NCBI RefSeq assembly: GCF_004119455.1
Contig: NZ_NRQT01000001.1
Coordinates: forward strand, 1 to 64,000
Length of the DNA stretch: 64,000 nucleotides
Direction: 5' to 3'
Origin: Chryseobacterium sp. CH25
GTDB lineage: Bacteria; Bacteroidota; Bacteroidia; Flavobacteriales; Weeksellaceae
Shown here: positions 35,767 to 44,323 of the stretch, piece by piece
Layout: every line of letters begins with the position of its first letter
Numbering within the stretch: position 1 is the stretch's first letter
Translations under genes and position numbers: made by a program
The notes under the pieces: model-generated
What the model saw: the letters and a program-made list of their open reading frames with translations, nothing else
What the model was told of the DNA's origin: nothing
Databases searched by the model: none

Positions 35767-36363
35767 TTAAGCAGGTACTGATGGGAGCTCATTGAATAGA
35801 TTCTGGTAATCCAATAATGCTTCATAGTCTAAATAATCTTTAGGAGTATCAAACCAATGTTTAGATAAATCTGCAGTTCCGAATTGTTCTACAAGCTCAA
35901 CATTACCATTAGTTTCAGTAAACTCTTCTGAAAAAACATTATTTTTTTTCTTTTGCGAATAAAAAAGTATTGTTTGGCCTAAACCTCCTATCCTATCTAT
36001 TTGGCTTAAAAATATTTTATTATTATCATAAGGCACAAATCCATCATCAATATGGCCTTTCATAAAATTTGTACTTAAATATACTTTCAACCCACCTTCT
36101 TTTTCTTCATAATATTTAATACTTATTGAAAGAGTTGTATTACTAACTGTAGCATACGGCTTCTGATCCTTATAAAATGTGATAGCATATTCCAGATTAT
36201 TCTCAAATGCATATTTAGCCCAATCTTCTGGAGAAATATTTGAAAATTGTTCAGGGATATTCAATCCAAATTCATTGGATAAAAGTACCTCAAGAGTAGT
36301 TTCTTCACTCATTATGATTTCTCCCATAGCAGTATTATAATCTGCAAATTTCCTTGTATACAT
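35767..36363 (-). CDS. putative immunity protein next to PAAR-Hint toxin
   Basis: The 198-residue protein starts 5 bases after the toxin stop codon, the classical place for the cognate immunity gene. It is acidic (MSEETTLEVLLSNEFGLN, FGTADLSKHWFDTPKDYLDYEALL), soluble, and has no recognised domain. Role assignment is from position only. The base composition is AT-rich, like the toxin tip. Confidence 0.6.
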   Translation of the reverse strand: MYTRKFADYNTAMGEIIMSEETTLEVLLSNEFGLNIPEQFSNISPEDWAKYAFENNLEYAITFYKDQKPYATVSNTTLSISIKYYEEKEGGLKVYLSTNFMKGHIDDGFVPYDNNKIFLSQIDRIGGLGQTILFYSQKKKNNVFSEEFTETNGNVELVEQFGTADLSKHWFDTPKDYLDYEALLDYQNLFNELPSVPA

Positions 36364-36368
36364 AATTT

Positions 36369-37985
36369 TTACTTTATAAATTGTGACATATCATCAACAA
36401 TAGTAACTCCTTTTTTTGCGGCATGGTCTAATAGTTCTTTACTTAAATTACCTTTATTTTCCACATGCAAAATTACACTACTTGCTGATGGTATTTTCTT
36501 ACCTGTTTCTTTAATTGTAGATTCAGCATAATGAGCTGCATCATCAATATAACTTTTAATGGTTTTATCAGTTATTTTACTTAAATCACTTGCTTTACGT
36601 TCAATTATTTTATATGTTCCGTCTTTTAATCTTATTAAGCCATCAATAGCACCTTCTCCACCATTCTTTAATAAAACTCTTACTTCTTGAGAATATTTAA
36701 ATCCTTTTTCTAATGCTTGCTTACGTAATTCACCATTCCATACTAAATTAAAAAAATATCCACGTCTAACTCTCTGAAACCATTTCTGAGATTCCAAAAT
36801 CATTTGAGACAAGCATCTTCCAGAATTATGGACCAATAAAGCCAGCAATCCTACAAAATAGGTATGAAAATGGGCTACCGTAAAGTTATAAACTTTTTTA
36901 GGTTCATAGCTATATTCTGTTCTTTCAATGGTAACTTTCTCATCATTTTTGGTTAGAATTTTTTCGCCTATTTCTAATTCTGAAGCATCTTTCCAGCCTT
37001 CCTCAGTATAAAAAGGATGTATCGCTGTTGTTTCAATCACTTCGGCTTCTGTATAAATACTAATCGTATGGTCACTTTCATTGGTGATCAGATCAATCAC
37101 CGGCTGAAGAGCTACAGTATCCGTATCTTCATCATAAGCCCATACCAGATCTCCGATGCGGATGTCTTCAATATTTTTAATTCCATGTTCGGTATGAACA
37201 GGGGTTCCAGCTGGAAAACAGGCAAAAACACAGGTTTTAAGCAGTTTTTTAGCAACATCATCTACGCTTTTCTTTAAAGCTTCCTTGCTCAGTTTTTTCA
37301 GCGCAGCTTTTCCCATCTGCTGCAATGCTTCTTTAGAGATCGCTTTCGCACCTGCTTTTATAGCGCCTTTCACTCCTGCTTTTGCTCCTTGCATCGCTAC
37401 CGTTCCCGTTCCAAAGGAAACCACCCCTACAGCAATAGAAGCTACATCCCAGATTAGAAATCCGGCATTCATAAGACTGCCGCCAACATCTCCAGTTTGT
37501 ATATCATTAATAAGATCACGGCCGCTTCCCCAAACGGGGATCATCCCTTCTACAAAACCAGCTTCCCCTACACTGTCTCCATGTCCACTGTCATCAAGCT
37601 CACGCTGTGCCTGATCCTGCATATCTTTTACTTCCTGAGCAGCATCGTCCGGAAGAGGAACCTGCCCGCTGGTCATAAATTCTATCTTTCCACCCACAGG
37701 GCATTGGCAGGTACTTTTTCCTATTAAAGATCTGATTCCGTTAATTTTTACCTGCCAGGTATCCTGCCAGGTCATAGGAACAGTTGTGGGCGTACAGGGA
37801 CCACCACTTATTTTACACACCTTAAAGGATGGAATATTAATCAAAGGAGTTGCATCTTTATTGGTAGCCACAAGACAACCGTGGATTTTCACCTTTGTAT
37901 TGAACGTAGGCTTGAAGAAATCCGGGGCAGCTCCCTGATCACACATCATCAGGGCATTGAGGGTTATGTATTCTAACTCATCCAT
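36369..37985 (-). CDS. T6SS effector: PAAR-like (DUF4280), Hint and PD-(D/E)xK nuclease toxin
   Basis: This is a 538-residue polymorphic toxin. Residues 1-115 form a DUF4280 PAAR-like spike tip (MDELEYITLNALMMCDQGAAP, KVKIHGCLV, CQCPVGGKI). A hydrophobic linker follows (about 145-210, GMIPVWGSGRDLINDI...). A Hint self-cleavage domain spans about 252-390, with the start CFPAGTPV (Cys256), AIHPFY (His323) and the C-terminal VHN (His386-Asn387). The last 150 residues carry GAIDGLIRLKDGTYKIIERKAS, where Asp448, Glu462 and Lys464 match a PD-(D/E)xK nuclease core. I infer delivery on VgrG by T6SS, release by Hint cleavage after Asn387, and DNA cleavage in the target. Confidence 0.88.
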   Translation of the reverse strand: MDELEYITLNALMMCDQGAAPDFFKPTFNTKVKIHGCLVATNKDATPLINIPSFKVCKISGGPCTPTTVPMTWQDTWQVKINGIRSLIGKSTCQCPVGGKIEFMTSGQVPLPDDAAQEVKDMQDQAQRELDDSGHGDSVGEAGFVEGMIPVWGSGRDLINDIQTGDVGGSLMNAGFLIWDVASIAVGVVSFGTGTVAMQGAKAGVKGAIKAGAKAISKEALQQMGKAALKKLSKEALKKSVDDVAKKLLKTCVFACFPAGTPVHTEHGIKNIEDIRIGDLVWAYDEDTDTVALQPVIDLITNESDHTISIYTEAEVIETTAIHPFYTEEGWKDASELEIGEKILTKNDEKVTIERTEYSYEPKKVYNFTVAHFHTYFVGLLALLVHNSGRCLSQMILESQKWFQRVRRGYFFNLVWNGELRKQALEKGFKYSQEVRVLLKNGGEGAIDGLIRLKDGTYKIIERKASDLSKITDKTIKSYIDDAAHYAESTIKETGKKIPSASSVILHVENKGNLSKELLDHAAKKGVTIVDDMSQFIK

Positions 37986-38001
37986 GATTTCTGTTTTAGA
38001 A

Positions 38002-40134
38002 TTACATAATATTGGTATCTCCGGAAGACATCACAGCACTTGGCCCTCCTGTAATGGTAAGTGGCGAATCTGTGCTAATATCCATAGGACCACCTTTACT
38101 TGACAGTCCTAATGCTCCAGTAAGGGCAGTAATATCAATCATACCTTTTCCTGCTGATGCCATAATTCCAGCTTCTGATATGGTAATAGAATTATCTCCC
38201 ACCTGTAATGTGATGCTTGTTTTACCATCAAGGGTAATATTTCCTCCTGCATCCATTTTTAATAATGATTGTGGTGGAGCATCTTTCTTGCCACCAACGT
38301 TGATTACATTGGTACTTCCTGCGTTTACAGTATGGTTGCTATTAGCATTGGTGGTTGCATTTCCGGTTCCGTCAAAATTCATATTGGCACCACCCTGATC
38401 TTTAAGATTCATAGATCCGGCACCATTGTCATATTTCAATTCTGCACCGCTTCTACCGCTGAAACTCATAACATTATTTCCGGCACCACCACCAGCTCCA
38501 ATTCCGCCATGGTACATTCCGCCCATGACAAAAGGACGGTCCGGATGAAGATGTACAAAATTAACAATCACCTGATCTCCTACTTCTGGAATAGACATAA
38601 AACCACGGTTTTTGCCTACTTTTTCACTGCTTCCTGCATCCGGTGACATCACCCTGATAAATTCTGTAGTATCCTGTCCGCTTTGCCAGTCGAGTTGGAC
38701 CTGTACACGGCCTTGATTTTCAGGATCGGTATTTGAAATCACCTTTCCAAACTGAGGTTCTGCTACAGGAACCGTAAATTCCGGTCTTGGTATAAATCCG
38801 GTGTCAGAGGCTATTGCCTGGAAAGATCCATCGTAATATCCACGTGCATCCACCTGATGAGTTACCTCTATCAGCATTAATTTCGTAAAATAAGAAGTAT
38901 CGTTGGTATCTGTTTTACGCATCTGAATATCTGCAATACATCCCGGATAAAGAAACGGTACCGTTGTATTCCCGGAAGTCACAAAAACTTCTGAAGCTTT
39001 GCTTCCTGCAGTTCCCTTTTGAGAAGCATCAATATCCATAAATGATGAAGCTTTAATGGGAGCTACTCTTAAAGATGGTGTTTGAAAAGTCTTTTCTGAA
39101 ATTTCATAAGCCCGCTTGGCAATATCTGAGGTATGCGTTATTTTGGAACTTCCGCCTTTAAATTTCTCATTTTTACTGCTATTGTAACCATAAAATGAAG
39201 GGTTCACATGCTGGGCTTTCATTTTGATTTTAACGTCTGTAAGGTTACTGCCATAAGTTAACAATACAGGTTTTTCCTGTGGTGGCAGCTGTCCGAAATG
39301 AAGTACTTCTCCATCGTAGAAAAACTGTTCTCCATAGGCTTCAGCCATTCTGGCCAGATAATTATAATGGGTTTCTCCGTATTGAGAACTGTAAGATACA
39401 TTGCCATGACGGGCATCTACTCTGAAATCGTATTTCCCCTGGCCTAACCCTTCTTTAATCACTTCATTAGCTATACTGTTCAAACTAATAGGCTGTGCAC
39501 CCCCAAAACTTTGAATGTGAGGCGCCGCATCCAGTAAAATAGTTGGACTGAAACCGGACAATACAAGATTGCCCAGACTTCCTTTTTCCTGGCTGAAACC
39601 AACTTCTGTGATAACTCCTACAAAATTTCGTTCGGCACCACCTTCCACATCTTTATATTTGAAGACTACCGTAATCCTTTTTCCAAGGAAATTCTGTACT
39701 TCTTCAAGATTATGGTTTTCCGCACTACCTAAAGTATCATGAGCGAGAATCAACTCGAATTCATGATGTTTGGTGGCACTTTGTGTAAGTTTAAAATTTT
39801 TGAAATATTTTATGGGTTTGCCCTCCACATGAATATCAAGCTTTACTACCCGGTTAATTCCTGCTATGGCACTTTCGGGAATACTGTCTGCATTAAATAT
39901 TCTGGAAGTAGGCTGCTTTGCCCAAAGTTTTTCTTTAATAATGGAAGGCTCATTCGGCAACAAAGGCTGATTCAGGAATTGTTTTCCTGTATTCACTACA
40001 TTGACTGCGTTACTCACTTTTGAAGCAATTTTCTTTGCTTCTTTCATTTTTTTATTGTCCTGGATTTTGTTTACAAAACCTGGCTTGTCTGAATCTATTT
40101 CCGGTTTGGGAAGATTATTCTGTTCCTGAAACAT
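38002..40134 (-). CDS. vgrG: VgrG-like T6SS spike protein
   Basis: The 710-residue protein has an N-terminal gp27-like part (KYFKNFKLTQSATKHHEFELILAHD). A gp5-like OB fold follows (PQFGKVISNTDPENQGRVQVQLDWQSGQDTTEFIRVMSPDAG, then GDQVIVNFVHLHPDRPFVMGGMYHG). A C-terminal needle of short beta repeats (NITLDGKTSITLQVGDNSI) ends it. This is the Bacteroidota T6SS(iii) VgrG type. Its stop is 16 bases upstream of the PAAR-toxin start, so tip and cargo are co-expressed. The rest of the secretion machine is not in this window, making this an orphan effector island. Confidence 0.93.
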   Translation of the reverse strand: MFQEQNNLPKPEIDSDKPGFVNKIQDNKKMKEAKKIASKVSNAVNVVNTGKQFLNQPLLPNEPSIIKEKLWAKQPTSRIFNADSIPESAIAGINRVVKLDIHVEGKPIKYFKNFKLTQSATKHHEFELILAHDTLGSAENHNLEEVQNFLGKRITVVFKYKDVEGGAERNFVGVITEVGFSQEKGSLGNLVLSGFSPTILLDAAPHIQSFGGAQPISLNSIANEVIKEGLGQGKYDFRVDARHGNVSYSSQYGETHYNYLARMAEAYGEQFFYDGEVLHFGQLPPQEKPVLLTYGSNLTDVKIKMKAQHVNPSFYGYNSSKNEKFKGGSSKITHTSDIAKRAYEISEKTFQTPSLRVAPIKASSFMDIDASQKGTAGSKASEVFVTSGNTTVPFLYPGCIADIQMRKTDTNDTSYFTKLMLIEVTHQVDARGYYDGSFQAIASDTGFIPRPEFTVPVAEPQFGKVISNTDPENQGRVQVQLDWQSGQDTTEFIRVMSPDAGSSEKVGKNRGFMSIPEVGDQVIVNFVHLHPDRPFVMGGMYHGGIGAGGGAGNNVMSFSGRSGAELKYDNGAGSMNLKDQGGANMNFDGTGNATTNANSNHTVNAGSTNVINVGGKKDAPPQSLLKMDAGGNITLDGKTSITLQVGDNSITISEAGIMASAGKGMIDITALTGALGLSSKGGPMDISTDSPLTITGGPSAVMSSGDTNIM

Positions 40135-40164
40135 GACATCAATTTTTTTGGTGTATGACTTATT

Positions 40165-40303
40165 TGGATATTCTACCTTTGCAGGTGAGACCCTTTAGCT
40201 CAAAGAACCAATCGGCAGCTTGCAACGGCCTCTTGAACAAGCTTTTTAATGATTGATCCGAGATGGGTTCAGTGGGAATTTTCAGAAAAATTTATTCCAC
40301 ATT
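40165..40303 (-). ncRNA. candidate structured RNA in the vgrG 5' region
   Basis: Read on the minus strand, this non-coding stretch can form several helices. Stem one is GAACC (about 40271-40267) with GGTTC (40209-40205), extended inside by CGG/CCG. Stem two is AGCTTG (40243-40238) with CAAGCT (40224-40219). A GNRA tetraloop hairpin, ACCTGCAAAGGT, lies at 40186-40175. The loop of stem two contains GAGGCC, which can pair with GGTCTC downstream as a pseudoknot. A hairpin GTGGGA...TTCCAC (plus-strand sense) lies at about 40272-40299. Its local GC is higher than its surroundings. The plus strand is an alternative: TACCTTTG at 40174-40181 is promoter-like. Strand and identity are unproven. Confidence 0.45.
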
Positions 40304-40488
40304 TAAGTACCTGGAAGCACTTTTATACAGGACTGATTATTATATTTTTTCATAAGTTTTTTCGGTGATTTTGGTAATGCAATATATCACCTTAAATATT
40401 CACGACAAAATGAATTACCTATTATTTCAAAAATTGTAGTAGAACTACGACAATGAATTTAAAAGGTCTTTTAACAGTAGCTTTTATT

Positions 40489-40532
40489 AAACAAAATATC
40501 CATGTTGCATTCAGATGATCAGCAACATGGAT
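40489..40532 (-). terminator. terminator of GNAT-MarR operon
   Basis: ATCCATGTTGC (40498-40508) and GCAACATGGAT (40522-40532) form a perfect 11-base stem, followed on the minus strand by ATTTTGTTT. A second imperfect palindrome (40433-40454, ATTGT-x-GTAG/CTAC-x-ACAAT) lies between it and vgrG. The rest of the 40135-40592 gap is AT-rich and empty apart from the RNA candidate. Confidence 0.7.
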
Positions 40533-40592
40533 AGTAAGCAATAAATTATTGACTCTATATTAAAATATACTCAGGATCGTAAATTTTAATAT

Positions 40593-41072
40593 TTACTTTG
40601 CATTTTTAAGCTGCAAAGCTCTTTGGTAGAAAGACTGGCTGGCAATTTTCTCTTCTGCTTCATTAATAGCGGCCAGCAGGTTATTCTGATTATCAGAAAT
40701 GTCTCCGAGTATCTGAGACATCAGTTCCCAGACAGGCTTCATTTTCTCTATAAGTTCATGTCCTTTGGAAGTCAGCATAAACAGTCTTTTGCGCTCATCC
40801 TGTTTGTCTTTTTTCCATGCTATCAGTTCCTGTTTTTCTAACTCTTTCAGCAAAGTGATGGTAGATGGATGGGTGTATCCTATTTCATTAGCAATTTCTA
40901 CTACACTTGCTAATTCTTTCTGATAAATAGTGTAGATTACGGGAAACCATTTCAGTTCAAAATCAATTCCAAAGGCTTTATAAATCAGAGCACCATCTTT
41001 TCTCAGCTGTTCACTGAGACGGTGCATTCTTGTGGAGATAGCAAGGATTCCTGCTTCGTTGATAACATTCAT
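40593..41072 (-). CDS. MarR-family transcriptional regulator
   Basis: The 159-residue protein has a winged-helix domain: ASVVEIANEIGYTHPSTITLLKELEKQELIAWKKDKQDERKRLFMLTSKGHELI, with the conserved DxRxR-like wing (DERKR). It starts 2 bases after the upstream GNAT stop. MarR and GNAT domains are often fused in one protein in other bacteria, which supports a functional pair here. Confidence 0.92.
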   Translation of the reverse strand: MNVINEAGILAISTRMHRLSEQLRKDGALIYKAFGIDFELKWFPVIYTIYQKELASVVEIANEIGYTHPSTITLLKELEKQELIAWKKDKQDERKRLFMLTSKGHELIEKMKPVWELMSQILGDISDNQNNLLAAINEAEEKIASQSFYQRALQLKNAK

Positions 41073-41074
41073 GT

Positions 41075-41563
41075 TCAGTCAATATGTAAGTGATAAAAAA
41101 TATCATCAGCACTCATTAGTGGAAAACGTTCCGGAAGTTCTTCTTTTTTGATTTTTATGAAATCATTTCTTTCATAAAACCGTTGAGCTGCCTGCAATAC
41201 TGTTATTGTTCCCAAATATAGATCATGAATTTTATTTTCACGGCAGAAAGCAATTAAAATTTCCAATAAAATCTGAGCTATATTCAACTCTTTACCTCTG
41301 AATTCTTTTTTCACGAACATCTTTCTGATGGCTCCTGCCCTCTCATCAAACTTCACCAAAGCAATAGAACCTACCAGTTCTCCATCTATAAATGCTCCCC
41401 AGAAGTTTCCTCCGGCCTCATGATAAAAACTTTCTATTTGCTTTAAATCTGGCTGGTCTTCTACAGTAATCGGTATATTAAATTCTTTTTGCTGAATATT
41501 CAGAATCAGATCAATTGCCTGCTCTGAATATGTATTCCCTATGGATTGTACCTGCAATTTCAT
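41075..41563 (-). CDS. GNAT-family N-acetyltransferase
   Basis: The 162-residue protein has a GNAT fold. The acetyl-CoA loop is AIRKMFVKKEFRGKELNIAQILL, a variant of the R/Q-x-x-G-x-G/A motif, and IHDLYLGTITVLQAAQRFYERNDFIKI is motif B. Its substrate is unknown. It is the first gene of the GNAT-MarR unit; the MarR protein probably regulates both. Confidence 0.88.
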   Translation of the reverse strand: MKLQVQSIGNTYSEQAIDLILNIQQKEFNIPITVEDQPDLKQIESFYHEAGGNFWGAFIDGELVGSIALVKFDERAGAIRKMFVKKEFRGKELNIAQILLEILIAFCRENKIHDLYLGTITVLQAAQRFYERNDFIKIKKEELPERFPLMSADDIFYHLHID

Positions 41564-41765
41564 ATTGTTTATTTTAAAGTATAAAACTACGTAGTTAAAT
41601 ACATATTTCCAAATTGAATTTTATATTTAAAAAATTTTAACCTATTTTTTTAAGGTAACAGTTTGTATTTATTCAATTCTTTAATCAAAAAACAAATCAT
41701 ATTTTATTTATATCGTGATATTTAAGTAATTTTCAGACATTAATCAGACTAATACCAGAAATCGA

Positions 41766-42746
41766 ATGAAAATAGAAAATATAAAGCCATTTAACGGGCA
41801 GCATTGCGAAACAACAGCAACAGGAACTTTATTACTGCAACTTGGGATAGGTCTATCTGAACCTATGCTGTTCGGATTGGGTGAAGGCCTCGGTTTTATC
41901 TATTGGAATATGAAAACAATGGACTTCCCTTTCATTGGAGGCCGGGTAAAACCTGATGTGCTGACTCAAAATATAGCTAGAAATCTGAATCTGGAATTAA
42001 CTGTGAAAGAAACTTCTTCGCCTCAAAAAGCATGGACTGCTGTGAAAGAACTTCTTGATAATAGACATGTTGTTGGATTAAAAATGGACTGCTTTCATTT
42101 GGAATATTTTTCAAACCCATTTCATTTTGCAGGACATTATGCTGCCGTTTATGGATATGATCATCAAAATGCTTTCCTGGTTGATACCAGACAACAGGGC
42201 GTACAGGTTCAGACTTCTTTAAAAAGTCTGGCCATGGCACGTGCTGAAAAAGGACCTATGGCCTCTAAAAATCTCTATTATACCCTAAAAAAATCAGATA
42301 AAGAATTTGATTTGAAAGAGGCTGTCTTCACTTCTATCAGAAATAATTCCATCGAATACCTGAATCCACCTATAACCAATGTAGCTTATAAAGGAATTTT
42401 GAAAACAAGCACTGAGATTATCAAATGGTTCCATACCAGTAAGAATATTGAAGATGAATTTGGACTTTCAGCGATGATGATGGAAAAAGCAGGAACCGGC
42501 GGAGCATTGTTTAGGAACCTTTACCGGGACTTTTTAAAAGAAAGCTATAATTTATTTAAACTTGAGCAATTCCAAACAGGATATGAAGCCTTTTCTGAAA
42601 TTGCAGAACACTGGACAACTGTAGCTCAGTTATTTGAGAAAGTGAGCAAGACAAAAGATTTTAAATATATTCAGGAAGCATCAGAAACTTTAAAAATACT
42701 ATCTGTTCAGGAAAGAAAAGCAATGGAAATATTAGGAACAATATAG
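41766..42746 (+). CDS. BtrH N-terminal / DUF4872-like protein
   Basis: The 326-residue soluble protein begins with FNGQHCETTATGTLL, which places a Cys and a His-rich pocket as in BtrH-type and C39-like acyltransferase folds. GHYAAVYGYDHQNAFLVD supplies the likely His and Asp. The C-terminal helical region is DUF4872-like. BtrH in butirosin synthesis is an acyl-ACP acyltransferase; homologues outside antibiotic clusters have unknown roles. It is monocistronic, and nothing nearby suggests antibiotic synthesis. Confidence 0.7.
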   Translation: MKIENIKPFNGQHCETTATGTLLLQLGIGLSEPMLFGLGEGLGFIYWNMKTMDFPFIGGRVKPDVLTQNIARNLNLELTVKETSSPQKAWTAVKELLDNRHVVGLKMDCFHLEYFSNPFHFAGHYAAVYGYDHQNAFLVDTRQQGVQVQTSLKSLAMARAEKGPMASKNLYYTLKKSDKEFDLKEAVFTSIRNNSIEYLNPPITNVAYKGILKTSTEIIKWFHTSKNIEDEFGLSAMMMEKAGTGGALFRNLYRDFLKESYNLFKLEQFQTGYEAFSEIAEHWTTVAQLFEKVSKTKDFKYIQEASETLKILSVQERKAMEILGTI

Positions 42747-42765
42747 ACACTTTTGCATCCAACAT

Positions 42766-42794
42766 AAAAAAACGTGTGCCATCTCTGACACACG
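42766..42794 (-). terminator. terminator of efflux operon
   Basis: On the minus strand CGTGTG and CACACG form a stem followed by seven T, just after the outer-membrane factor gene. It may also stop the plus-strand BtrH-like gene. Confidence 0.75.
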
Positions 42795-42821
42795 CATTTA
42801 TTATTTATTACAAGATACTGT

Positions 42822-44237
42822 TTATTTCCAGCCTCCACCCAGAGCCTGATAGAGCTCAACGGCAGCCTTCATTTTATTATATCTCGCATTGGAAATATTC
42901 AGTTCTGCATTCAATGAATTAACACTGGCATTCAGAACTTCAAGATAGTTAGCCATCCCGTAGTTGACCAATTCCTGGGAATATTCTACAGAATTTTTGT
43001 AGGCATTCAGTTCTTTTTGCTTCAAGTCAATAAATGAATCCTGAACGGAGAACACTCTGATAGCATCTGAAACTTCTTTTCCAGCGGTAAGCACTGTTTT
43101 TCTGAAGTTCAGATAAGCAGTTTCCTGATTGGCAAGACTTACATCATAGTTAGTCTTGATGGTTCTTTTGTTCAGAATAGGTTGAGCTAATCCTGCCACT
43201 ACATTCGCAAATAATGAGTTTACATTAAACAGGTGATCGATATCTACAGATTGAAGACCACCGGTTCCTGTAAGCTTTAGTGTAGGATAAAACTGGGCTT
43301 TTGCAGCATTGGTAAGCTCAAATGCATTCATCAAGTTGTACTCTGCTCTCATGACATCCGGACGGTTAGCTAATAATTGTGCCGGATATCCTAACTTAAG
43401 ATCAATTGGAAGATTCTGTCCTTCCAGCGTAGATCTTTCAATAGTATGAGATGGTTCTCCCATCAAAAGGCTCATCGTATTTTCAAGCAATTGGATCTGT
43501 GTATCAATATCGATTAATAAAGATTTAGCATTGAATACAAGCGCTTCACTCTGTTGCACGGCTACCTCTGTAAGGGTTCCGGAAGCTTTCAGAGCTTTTG
43601 TGGTTTCCAGGTTTTTCTCACGAATAGCAATTGTTTCTGTAATGATCTTTTTCTGTGCATCAAATGTCAACAACTGGTAATACGCAGAAGCAATGGAAGA
43701 AACAAGACTGCTTTTCACAGCTTTATGCGCTGCTACCGTTCCAAAATACGCTGCTACCTGTGCTTTTTCCTGTGCCTTCATTTTTCCCCAGATATCAGCT
43801 TCCCAACCTAAGGTGGCTGTAATATCAAACTGGTTCACGTAACGTCTTTCTCCGATAATCTGCCCAAATTGGGTATTAAGAGACTGTGTCTGGAAAGTAT
43901 AATTGGGTCCTACAGAAAGAGTTGGAGCATAGGCAGCCTTACTTTGTTTAAGATAAGCTTCTGCAGAACTGATACTTTGTAAAGCAATCCTAATGTCCAG
44001 GTTATTGTCCAAAGCTTTGGAAATATGCCCCTGAAGTATTGGATCTGTAAAGATTTCCTTCCAGGAAACATTCGCTACACTGGTACTGTCTGAAGGAAGC
44101 ATATCTGTACGGAAAAGCTTTTCATCAACAACGTTCTTCGGCCTTTCGTATTCCTTTCTGGCCATACAGGACGTGATGGCTCCCAGCATAATGGCTGAGA
44201 AAGTTATTCCTTTTATGATGTTTATTAAACTCTTCAT
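42822..44237 (-). CDS. outer-membrane efflux lipoprotein (OprM/NodT family)
   Basis: The 471-residue protein has a lipoprotein signal (GITFSAIMLGAITSCMARKEYERP) and two OEP repeats, each with long helices (ALDNNLDIRIALQSISSAEAYLKQSKA; EVSDAIRVFSVQDSFIDLKQKELNAYKNSVEYSQ). LLANRPDVMRAEYNLMNAFELTNAAKAQFYPTLKLTG is diagnostic of the NodT/OprM family. It forms the trimeric exit duct for the RND pump encoded immediately upstream and is the last gene of the operon. Confidence 0.94.
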   Translation of the reverse strand: MKSLINIIKGITFSAIMLGAITSCMARKEYERPKNVVDEKLFRTDMLPSDSTSVANVSWKEIFTDPILQGHISKALDNNLDIRIALQSISSAEAYLKQSKAAYAPTLSVGPNYTFQTQSLNTQFGQIIGERRYVNQFDITATLGWEADIWGKMKAQEKAQVAAYFGTVAAHKAVKSSLVSSIASAYYQLLTFDAQKKIITETIAIREKNLETTKALKASGTLTEVAVQQSEALVFNAKSLLIDIDTQIQLLENTMSLLMGEPSHTIERSTLEGQNLPIDLKLGYPAQLLANRPDVMRAEYNLMNAFELTNAAKAQFYPTLKLTGTGGLQSVDIDHLFNVNSLFANVVAGLAQPILNKRTIKTNYDVSLANQETAYLNFRKTVLTAGKEVSDAIRVFSVQDSFIDLKQKELNAYKNSVEYSQELVNYGMANYLEVLNASVNSLNAELNISNARYNKMKAAVELYQALGGGWK

Positions 44238-44243
44238 TGTTTA

Positions 44244-44319
44244 AAATTAGAAGTTAGAAATCAGAGGTTAGAAACTGAACATGAAAAAATTCTAAGTTCA
44301 GTTCCAGCTTCTCTAATTT
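44244..44319. repeat. imperfect palindromic intergenic element
   Basis: The left arm at 44244-44280 contains two tandem GTTAGAAA-type units. The right arm at 44296-44319, reverse complemented, shares both ends with it (AAATTAGA and ACTGAAC). The element lies between the RND and outer-membrane factor genes without interrupting either. Confidence 0.45.
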
Positions 44320-44323
44320 ATTT

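Noticed and set aside
40174-40246. Plus-strand small RNA from the TACCTTTG box to the AGCTTG/CAAGCT hairpin plus T run
   Set aside because: Not excluded, but the -33 spacing is at the limit (23 bases), the hairpin loop is large, and the GNRA tetraloop exists only on the minus strand; kept as an alternative in the RNA candidate.
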